This document shows, piece after piece, positions 45,811-52,654 of a stretch of DNA of 64,000 bases. Position numbers and translations under genes: made by a program. Below the pieces are notes generated by a model. The model saw nothing but the letters and a program-made list of their open reading frames with translations. It ran no database searches and was not told where the DNA came from. The DNA lies in NCBI GenBank assembly GCA_963716455.1, contig CAVQTK010000013.1:124001-188000 (forward strand), given 5' to 3'. Source of the stretch: CAVQTK01 sp963716455 (GTDB lineage Bacteria > Pseudomonadota > Gammaproteobacteria > Coxiellales > Coxiellaceae). How positions within the stretch are numbered: position 1 is the stretch's first letter; each line of letters starts with the position of its first letter.

Positions 45811-46047
45811 ATGATGACACAATTATTGATCCGCAATCTAAAAATTGAAACTATTAAGTGCTTAAAACGCCGCGCCAAATTACATCATCGGTCTTTACAA
45901 GGTGAACTAAAATGTATCGTGGAAGCAGCAACCTCCAGCATGAGCATCGAAGAAATGAAAGAAGTGAGCCAGGCTTGGCAAAAACGTCTGAAGTCAAAAT
46001 CGTTTACTGATAGCGCAGCCATGCTACGTGAGGATAGAGATAGTTGA
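45811..46047 (+). CDS. vapB: FitA/VapB-type antitoxin
   Basis: A 78-residue antitoxin with an N-terminal ribbon-helix-helix of the FitA-like type (LLIRNLKIETIKCLKRRAKLHHRSLQGELKCIVEAA). The C-terminal part, which wraps the toxin, is Lys/Ser-rich. A GAGG site precedes ATG 45811 (ATG 45814 also possible). The palindrome ATGATATCAT at 45777-45786, about 25 bases upstream, is a candidate operator. The stop overlaps the toxin start by 4 bases, typical of coupled toxin-antitoxin pairs. Confidence 0.85.
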   Translation: MMTQLLIRNLKIETIKCLKRRAKLHHRSLQGELKCIVEAATSSMSIEEMKEVSQAWQKRLKSKSFTDSAAMLREDRDS

Positions 46048-46466
46048 AAAAAATAGTTGTTGACGCAAGTATAGTAGTGAAATGGTTTATACCCGAAATC
46101 CACAGTGAACATGCCATTCGTCTGCTAAATAAGCCAATTAAATTTTTAGCACCCAATCTTATTTATGCCGAAGTAGGAAATATTTTATGGAAAAAATTAC
46201 GGTTAAAAGAATTAACGCAGGAGTCCGCTCAAGACATCTTAAATGATTTCAAAAAAATACCACTGGAAGTCATTGATAATCACATATTACTTGAAACAGC
46301 CTGGCAGATTGCCACTAAATATCAACGTACCTTTTATGATAGTTTATATTTGGCGTTAGCATACATAGAAAACTGTCTATTTGTCACAGCTGATCAGGTA
46401 TTTATCAATGCTTTAAAATCTACTGATTTATCATCCTCGCTGCTTTGGGTGGAAAATATAAAATAG
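46044..46466 (+). CDS. vapC: VapC-type PIN-domain toxin
   Basis: A 140-residue PIN-domain ribonuclease. The acidic residues are all present: VVDASIVVKWF (first Asp), LIYAEVGNILWKK (Glu), FYDSLYLALAYIENC (Asp) and FVTADQVF (Asp). It starts within the antitoxin stop (ATGA-type overlap). The MITE-like copy B begins at 46464, overlapping the last bases of the gene, so insertion right at the stop codon may have set the present 3' end. Confidence 0.9.
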   Translation: MKKIVVDASIVVKWFIPEIHSEHAIRLLNKPIKFLAPNLIYAEVGNILWKKLRLKELTQESAQDILNDFKKIPLEVIDNHILLETAWQIATKYQRTFYDSLYLALAYIENCLFVTADQVFINALKSTDLSSSLLWVENIK

Positions 46467-46624
46467 ACTTCTTTTCAAACTTCGTCTTTTGGCCTACTGC
46501 GGCGTTGTGTTGTTTTCTCCGGTGCTCATTTGCTCTCGTGTAAACTCCGCTTCTCGAAAGCAACACGCCTTGCATTAGGTTATAACAAGATGGGACCAAA
46601 ATACTAGGTTTTGCAAGAAGTCTA
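46464..46624. repeat. MITE-like palindromic element, copy B (longest)
   Basis: A 161-bp copy in the opposite orientation to copy A. Ends are TAGACTTCTTTTCAAAC and, imperfectly, GTTTTGCAAGAAGTCTA. The interior includes CTTTTGGCCTACTGC, GTGTTGTTTTCTCCGGTGCT and ACAAGATGGGACCAAAAT, all complementary to copy A, plus a block (AAAGCAACACGCCTTGCATT) that copy A lacks but copy C has. It lies between vapC and the cation transporter. Confidence 0.8.
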
Positions 46625-46676
46625 GTGTCAGAATATTCCTACTGCAGCTTTGAAAATAAAATGTTAACCTAAATAA

Positions 46677-47813
46677 ATGACTACTCACCGCTATGAAGTT
46701 GCAAAACGTGTTACATTCGTTAACGCCGGAATCAACACGGTTTTAAGTTTCTTTAAAATTTTGGTGGGCTATTTTGGACATTCGCATGCCTTATTGGCAG
46801 ATGGCTTGCACTCTCTTTCGGATTTAATTTGTGACGCGTTGGTGTTAATTGCTGCCAAAATTGGCGGTCGTGTGCCGGATAAGGAACACCCTTACGGGCA
46901 TCAACGAGTTGAGACTATCGCTGCCATGATGATTGCTTTGCTGCTATTAGCAGTAGGCCTTAGCATTATTTATGATGCTGCTGTTAATGCCGTTCATCAC
47001 CCCGCATCTTTGTTAATTCATGCCCCACTAGTTATTGCTGCGGCTGTTTTCTCGATGGCCATTAAAGAATGGCTGTATCGTTATACTTTATCGGCAGGAA
47101 AAAAAATTCACTCTAACCTGTTAATTACTAATGCTTACCATAATCGCAGTGATGTTTTTGTTTCTTTATTAGTATTAGTTAGTGTTACTGCCGCCTGGGG
47201 AGGAGTGCCTTACGCGGATAACATAAGCGCTGCCATAATTGCTCTTTTGATTATCAAAACGAGCATTCAACTATTCGCAAATGGAATTCGCGAACTCATT
47301 GATACGGGTGTGAGTGAAAATACGCTGCGAGAAATTCATCAGGTGATTATCCAACAACCTGGCGTCATCTCAATTCATCAACTGCGAACACGGTTACATG
47401 GTGGTAATATTTTTATCGATGCACATATCATTGTAAGTCCTTATATTAGTGTGTCTGAGGGGCACCACATTGGGGAGTTGGTTCATGCTCAATTGATAAA
47501 AAATTTTCCTGAAATAGCGGATGTCACGGTTCATATTGATCATGAAAATGACGAAATTAGCAAACCTAGCCTTAATCTCCCTACCCGTTTAGAATTAACC
47601 AAACAATTACAACAATGTTGGGAGCATTTACCCGGTTATAAGCAGATTGAGGATATGCGTTTACATTTTATCAATGGACAAATTTATGTTGAAATTTATT
47701 GGCCAGCGAATATTATGGAAAATGCGAATTGGCCGGCTACTCTTGAATCTTACCAACGCGAGGCTAAGCAAATTGATCACATAGCCAAGCTTGATTTCTT
47801 CGTAAGAATTTAA
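46677..47813 (+). CDS. Cation diffusion facilitator (FieF/YiiP-like) metal exporter
   Basis: A 378-residue CDF protein, which exports divalent metals (Zn/Fe/Mn/Cd) in exchange for protons. Six hydrophobic segments span about residues 10-205. Metal-site motifs are HALLADGLHSLSDLICD (TM2) and NAYHNRSDVFVS (TM5), with DKEHPYGHQRVETIAAM between. The C-terminal cytosolic domain (LHGGNIFIDAHIIVSPYISVSEGHHIGE, ADVTVHIDHEND) is complete, and about 80 further residues extend beyond the usual length. The next gene (sbcB) starts directly after its stop. A decayed duplicate of its 5' end is at 45428. Confidence 0.9.
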   Translation: MTTHRYEVAKRVTFVNAGINTVLSFFKILVGYFGHSHALLADGLHSLSDLICDALVLIAAKIGGRVPDKEHPYGHQRVETIAAMMIALLLLAVGLSIIYDAAVNAVHHPASLLIHAPLVIAAAVFSMAIKEWLYRYTLSAGKKIHSNLLITNAYHNRSDVFVSLLVLVSVTAAWGGVPYADNISAAIIALLIIKTSIQLFANGIRELIDTGVSENTLREIHQVIIQQPGVISIHQLRTRLHGGNIFIDAHIIVSPYISVSEGHHIGELVHAQLIKNFPEIADVTVHIDHENDEISKPSLNLPTRLELTKQLQQCWEHLPGYKQIEDMRLHFINGQIYVEIYWPANIMENANWPATLESYQREAKQIDHIAKLDFFVRI

Positions 47814-49214
47814 ATGACTATAAAAAACACTTACCTTTTTTATGATATTGAAACAACAGGACTTAACCCTTGTTTCGATCAAATCCTGCAGTTTGCGGCT
47901 ATTCGCACCGATTTAGAACTGCAAGAACTGGAACGTTATGAAATTTTTGTCCGGTTAAATTGTGATGTTATCCCATCGCCACAAGCGATCATTACTCATC
48001 GTATTGGAATTGCTCAAAGTCAAAGTGGACAAGCAGAAATTGACGCGATTACTCAAATCCATGGTTTGGTAAATACTCCCGGTACTATCAGTATAGGATA
48101 CAATTCACTCGGCTTCGATGATGATTTTTTACGTTTTTCTTTTTATCGTAATTTATTGCCGCCTTACACTCATCAATATACCAATCAATGTGGACGTATG
48201 GATTTATACCCGTTTACAGCTATGTATTGTTTATATAAACCCAACATATTAACTCAGTGGCCACGAACTAATCAGCAAATAAATCTAAAATTGGAGCAAT
48301 TAAACACTTTGAATCAATTAGCCAGTGGTAATGCACATAATGCTCTGGTAGACGTAGAAGCCACACTGGCTCTAGCTAGAAAATTTATTCAAGATCGCAA
48401 CATGTGGAATTACTTAATCGGTTATTTCGATAAAGATAGTGATGCGCGCCGTATGGCACAACTAACTACCTGTTGCATCAATCAACAATTGTTCCAAGAA
48501 GCTTTAATGATCAATGGTAAATTTGGCTCTTCCTGCCATTATCAAGCTCCGGTTTTGTATTTAGGCCAACATCTTCACTATAAAAACCAATCTTTATGGT
48601 TGCGCTTAGACACAGAAAATTTAAGCCTCACCACTACAGAGAACATTCCACCAACTACTTATGTTATTCGCAAAAAAATGGGCGAAGGTGAATTACTATT
48701 ACCCTTTGCAACTCGATTTCTTACCTATATAGATTCAGAGCGTTTACAGCTAACAAAAGAAAACAAATTATGGCTGGAACAAAATCCTGCTGTGTTTCAA
48801 GCTATTCGCGATTATCATCGGCAGTATACTTATCCAAAAATTCCTAATCTGGATATAGATGCATCACTATACGACATCTCTTTTCCTTCGATGGGGGAAG
48901 AAATGCTGTTTAAACAGTTCCATCAAATACAACCGCAGCAAAAAATGGCCCTGGCCTCTCGTTTCCCCTCACCAATTCGCCAGCAGCATGCCTTGCGTAT
49001 TATGGGTCGTCATTATCGTGAATATTTAACTCCCAAGGAGCAAGATTTATTTAACGATTATCTAAACCATACTACAGACCTAATGGATTATCGCGGCCAA
49101 CCTAAACTAACCAAGGCAAATGCGCTTGATGAAATAGACGTCTTAGAATCCATGCCACAGCTTTCGGCAGAGCAGAAGAGGTTACTAATTGAACTTAAAT
49201 CTTATCTTTCCTAA
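47814..49214 (+). CDS. sbcB: Exodeoxyribonuclease I
   Basis: A 466-residue exonuclease I, which degrades single-stranded DNA 3' to 5' in recombination and repair. The DEDD exonuclease signature begins FYDIETTGLNPCFDQILQFAAIRTD; SIGYNSLGFDDDFLRFSFYRNLLPPYTHQY and AHNALVDVEATLALAR follow. The SH3-like and C-terminal domains are of normal length. The ATG directly abuts the transporter stop (TAA-ATG), so the two are probably co-transcribed. Confidence 0.94.
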   Translation: MTIKNTYLFYDIETTGLNPCFDQILQFAAIRTDLELQELERYEIFVRLNCDVIPSPQAIITHRIGIAQSQSGQAEIDAITQIHGLVNTPGTISIGYNSLGFDDDFLRFSFYRNLLPPYTHQYTNQCGRMDLYPFTAMYCLYKPNILTQWPRTNQQINLKLEQLNTLNQLASGNAHNALVDVEATLALARKFIQDRNMWNYLIGYFDKDSDARRMAQLTTCCINQQLFQEALMINGKFGSSCHYQAPVLYLGQHLHYKNQSLWLRLDTENLSLTTTENIPPTTYVIRKKMGEGELLLPFATRFLTYIDSERLQLTKENKLWLEQNPAVFQAIRDYHRQYTYPKIPNLDIDASLYDISFPSMGEEMLFKQFHQIQPQQKMALASRFPSPIRQQHALRIMGRHYREYLTPKEQDLFNDYLNHTTDLMDYRGQPKLTKANALDEIDVLESMPQLSAEQKRLLIELKSYLS

Positions 49215-49231
49215 GAAAATAGAGCCAATTT

Positions 49232-49546
49232 ATGAATTATAGACAACAAATAAATACATCTTCCTTTAGTAATTTTGAAAATACGTCATACAGTTTCTTT
49301 ACTCATCAATGTAATTTTGAAGAAAATACAAATAAAGTTTTAACTATTTCTTTTTCTTTAAAAAGTAATAAACCTACATATAGTGATTACAACGATCCTT
49401 TTACTGGTCAACTTAAAATGGCTAGAGCTGATGACCTGAAACAAAAACTCCTTATCATTAGTCAACGTTGTGCTGCTCTTCCAGATATAGATACACGTTC
49501 ACCAGATGAAATTCTTGGCTATAACGATTTTGGATTACCAGAGTAA
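49232..49546 (+). CDS. VapB-type antitoxin with unusual N-terminus
   Basis: A 104-residue protein upstream of a PIN toxin. The C-terminal half (KQKLLIISQRCAALPDIDTR followed by SPDEILGYNDFGLPE) is the classical toxin-binding end of VapB antitoxins of the PSK-type family. The N-terminal half (residues 1 to about 65, NTSSFSNFENTSYSFFTHQ) does not resemble the expected DNA-binding AbrB/RHH segment and is Ser/Asn/Phe-rich. It may be a replaced or scrambled N-terminus. It starts 17 bases after sbcB without a strong ribosome site. Confidence 0.7.
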   Translation: MNYRQQINTSSFSNFENTSYSFFTHQCNFEENTNKVLTISFSLKSNKPTYSDYNDPFTGQLKMARADDLKQKLLIISQRCAALPDIDTRSPDEILGYNDFGLPE

Positions 49547-49552
49547 AACTTC

Positions 49553-49984
49553 ATGGTTATAGATACTTCGGCAATCATTGCCATCTTATTAGGAGAGCCA
49601 GAAGCAACAAATTTTATTGAATTAATTAATAATGACCCGATTAGACTCATGTCCGCTGTCAGTGCCGTTGAAGCTTCCATTGTAATGATGAACCGCAAAG
49701 GTCGGAGGGGTTTAGAAGAGCTTAAAAATATGATCGATGAGGCAGAAATTAAAATAGTGGAATTCAATAAAGAGCAATACCGATACGCAACAGATGCGAT
49801 GTGGAATTATGGTAAAGGTAGACATCCCGCTGGATTAAATTTTGATGATTGCTTTACCTATGCTTTAGCTAAGAGCACTCAACAACCAGTACTATTCAAA
49901 GGCAATGACTTTTCTCAAACCGATGTAGCTAATAAAACTAAATATTTTTCAAACACCAAAATAGAAATCACAGTAGACAGCTAG
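49553..49984 (+). CDS. vapC: VapC-type PIN-domain toxin (second pair)
   Basis: A 143-residue PIN ribonuclease of the VapC family. Motifs: MVIDTSAIIAILLGEPEA (Asp), MSAVSAVEASIVMMNRKG (Glu), HPAGLNFDDCFTYALAK (Asp-Asp) and PVLFKGNDFSQTDV (Asp). It follows the antitoxin by 6 bases. It differs clearly from the first VapC at 46044, so the two pairs are not recent duplicates. The two modules bracket the CDF transporter and sbcB. Confidence 0.9.
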   Translation: MVIDTSAIIAILLGEPEATNFIELINNDPIRLMSAVSAVEASIVMMNRKGRRGLEELKNMIDEAEIKIVEFNKEQYRYATDAMWNYGKGRHPAGLNFDDCFTYALAKSTQQPVLFKGNDFSQTDVANKTKYFSNTKIEITVDS

Positions 49985-49987
49985 TCA

Positions 49988-50356
49988 CTATTTTTTACTT
50001 TGCAAATCCTGAATTTGTTTTTGCAAGTGAGTTAAATTTTTGCTTGCTTCTGCTTGCACTTGTTGAATTTGTTGTTGGATTTTAACAATGTCGGCTTGCA
50101 ATTTTTTTTGAACTTGCAAAATTTGCTGCTGAATGACTTCTTGTTGCTTATCTAGTTGGTGGGGAATGTTATCAGCCACAACTTGAATCTGTTGTTGCAA
50201 TTTTTGGACTGCTTGTTGCAAATCTGCAGCAGTCACTGTGTTTGCTGTATTACCAATTGGGGGATTTATTACAGAGAGAGTAACAGGCTTACCTGCTGCA
50301 AAAGCTGTAGAAACAAGCCAAACAGCACTAAACAATATAATTTTAAAACTATTCAT
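49988..50356 (-). CDS. Periplasmic Gln-rich coiled-coil protein
   Basis: A 122-residue protein with a signal peptide (residues 1 to about 20, LFSAVWLVSTAFA). Residues about 45-120 form one long heptad-like coil very rich in Gln (LQQAVQKLQQQIQVVADN, VIQQQILQVQKKLQADIVKI, QIQQVQAEASKNLTHLQKQI). A GAGG ribosome site lies 5 bases before the ATG. I know no specific function; a small envelope coiled-coil is all that can be said. It is convergent with vapC, with 3 bases between them. Confidence 0.7.
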   Translation of the reverse strand: MNSFKIILFSAVWLVSTAFAAGKPVTLSVINPPIGNTANTVTAADLQQAVQKLQQQIQVVADNIPHQLDKQQEVIQQQILQVQKKLQADIVKIQQQIQQVQAEASKNLTHLQKQIQDLQSKK

Positions 50357-50425
50357 ATTTTCCTCACAGAAGTTTCAACTTGATGATTATTACCTCCTAT
50401 GCCAAAATGTCAATAGCTCAGGGAC

Positions 50426-50465
50426 TGGATTACCGCGACAGCTACGCATGCGTCAGCCACGCTGC
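50426..50465. repeat. Degenerate REP-like repeat
   Basis: GGATTACCGCGACAGCTACG and TCAGCCACGCTGCTAC resemble the arms of the REP-like palindrome at 30919-31000, with many changes. It lies in the short gap before the dienelactone hydrolase gene. Confidence 0.35.
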
Positions 50466-50531
50466 TACATAATGACCAAAATTTAATGGACGTTATTTCC
50501 GGTGAGCTGTTTCTATTTCAGGAGCTTAACT

Positions 50532-51257
50532 ATGTACACCACACATTTACCATACCAGGATGGAGAAACACGTTTAGAAGGTTATCTTACCTGCCCGGAT
50601 AATACGGGTACTCACCCTTTAGTACTCATTGCGCATACATGGCGGGGACGTGATGAATTTGTTATTTCCAAAGCTCAAGCTCTGGCGCAGTTAGGTTATG
50701 CTGGTTTTGCACTGGATATGTTTGGACAAGGTATTCTGGGAGAGAGTGTAGAAGAAAACAGTCGTCTCATTCAGCCTTTTTTAGAGAATCGGCAGTATCT
50801 ATTACAACGTATTCAAGCGGCTCTTAATTTTACCAAAAGCCTTCCGGTTGTTAACACGCAACATATAGCGGCAATAGGCTTTTGTTTCGGAGGCCTGTGT
50901 GTGCTAGATTTGGCTCGCTCTGGAGTAGATATTCAGGGGGTAGTCAGTTTTCATGGCCTTTTAAACCGCCCAGAAAAAAAACCCATACAAAAAATTCGTT
51001 CGAAAGTTCTTGTACTCCATGGCTATAATGACCCGATGGCGTCTCACACACAGATTCTTGAGTTTCAAAAAGAAATGGATGCATCTCAAGCAGATTGGCA
51101 GATGCATATCTATGGTCAAGCCATGCATGGCTTCACTAATCCACAAGCTAACGATACAAACTTAGGGATAGTTTATAATAAACAAGCGGCACAACGTTCA
51201 TGGCAGGCGATGAAAACCTTTCTTGCTGAAATCTTTCAATCCAATAAAATCCAGTGA
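50532..51257 (+). CDS. Dienelactone hydrolase family protein
   Basis: An alpha/beta hydrolase of 241 residues from ATG 50532, which follows an AGGAGC site; a frame to 50502 adds ten residues without support. The Cys nucleophile motif IGFCFGGLCVLDLARSG, the acid region VLHGYNDPMAS and the His motif YGQAMHGFTNPQAND are intact. HTWRGRDEFV near the start is typical of the family. True substrates are generally not dienelactones; a broad esterase role is likely. Confidence 0.88.
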   Translation: MYTTHLPYQDGETRLEGYLTCPDNTGTHPLVLIAHTWRGRDEFVISKAQALAQLGYAGFALDMFGQGILGESVEENSRLIQPFLENRQYLLQRIQAALNFTKSLPVVNTQHIAAIGFCFGGLCVLDLARSGVDIQGVVSFHGLLNRPEKKPIQKIRSKVLVLHGYNDPMASHTQILEFQKEMDASQADWQMHIYGQAMHGFTNPQANDTNLGIVYNKQAAQRSWQAMKTFLAEIFQSNKIQ

Positions 51258-51314
51258 TTTAGTAATAGATCAGGTGATATAGTTGGCATTCCTATCTACG
51301 AAGTGAGTTATTAC

Positions 51315-52654
51315 ATGATTTGTAGCGAAAAACCCCACATTTATACAGTAGCTGAGCTCAACAGCTTAGCTCGACAACTGTTAGAGGGTTCGTTAGGACA
51401 AATCTGGATTACGGGAGAAATATCTAATTTAGTGCAACCCAGTTCCGGACATTGGTATTTTTCTTTAAAAGACGCCCAAGCTCAAGTTCGCTGTGCGCTA
51501 TTTCGCATGACCACTCTTAAATTGAAATTTCTCCCCCAAAATGGCCAACAAGTAACCGTCTTGGCTCAAGTAAGCCTATATGAAAATCGGGGCGATTTTC
51601 AATTAATTGTTCAACAGATGGAACCCTCGGGCGATGGTATTTTACAAAAAGCTTTTGAAGTTTTAAAAAAACGCTTAGAAGCGGCAGGATTATTTGCTAG
51701 AGAACGCAAAAAACCATTGCCATTCTTGCCTAAAATTATTGGTGTAATCACTTCCCAGCACGGAGCAGCAATTCATGATATTTTAACTGTTTTAAAGCGA
51801 CGTTTTCCGGCTATTCCTATCATTATTTATCCAACTTTAGTGCAAGGAGCCCTTGCTGCAAGTCAAATAGTCGAAGCAATCCAAACAGCTAATCACCGTG
51901 CAGAATGCAATGTGATCATTTTGGCTCGAGGAGGAGGTTCACTTGAAGATTTATGGCCTTTTAATGAGGAGATAGTAGCAAAAGCCATTTATGCGAGCAC
52001 CATTCCTATCATCACAGGTATCGGCCATGAAGTAGATTTTACGATAGCAGATCTCGTTGCTGATGAACGTGCTGCCACTCCCTCAGTTGCTGCCGAACGT
52101 GTGTGCCCCGATTTTCGGGAATGGCAACAAAGGTTGAACCAAGAACAAAAGCGGTTAACCCACTTAATAACAACACAGCTTTCCCAGTATAAAACGCATT
52201 TATTGCATATAAAAAAACGCTTACGCCATCCAGGACAACGTTTACAAGAGCAAGCACAACGACTCGATCATTTAGAATATCAATTGCTCATGCTGCAAAA
52301 ACATTTTTTCGCTCATTGTAAGAATCAGTTTTATCAATTACTAACAAGATGGCAACATATTCATCCGGGCAACATTTTACCCAGGATCATGAATTTTTAC
52401 GCATTTCACAACAACGCTTAATTACCGCAATCCGCCATTCTTTAAGCCAGAAACAACAACAGTTACAACAAACGGTGCATATTCTCCAAGCTTTTAATCC
52501 GCTTGAGATTTTAGAACGAGGCTATGCAATGGTGCGCCAAACCAGCACCCAGCAAATTATTTCCCGGGCGAGCCAATTGCAAACAGACGACGAAATTTTA
52601 GTAACATTAGCTGAAGGCTTTTGTTTAGCCGTAGTATCCCATACTTCAGATTAA
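51315..52654 (+). CDS. xseA: Exodeoxyribonuclease VII large subunit (one frameshift)
   Basis: XseA with XseB degrades single-stranded DNA to short oligonucleotides. The N-terminal OB fold (YTVAELNSLARQLLEGSLGQIWITGEISN), VQQMEPSGDGILQKAFEVLKKRL, GVITSQHGAAIHDIL, ARGGGSLEDLWPFNEE and GHEVDFTIADLVADERAATPSVAAE are all intact. The first frame stops at 52421. The C-terminal part (GQHFTQDHEFLRISQQRL and LEILERGYAMV) is encoded in another frame ending at 52654. One base is missing near 52364-52369 (HPG/QHF). ATG 51315 is preferred over GTG 51303. The end overlaps the convergent RND gene by 98 bases. Confidence 0.88.
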
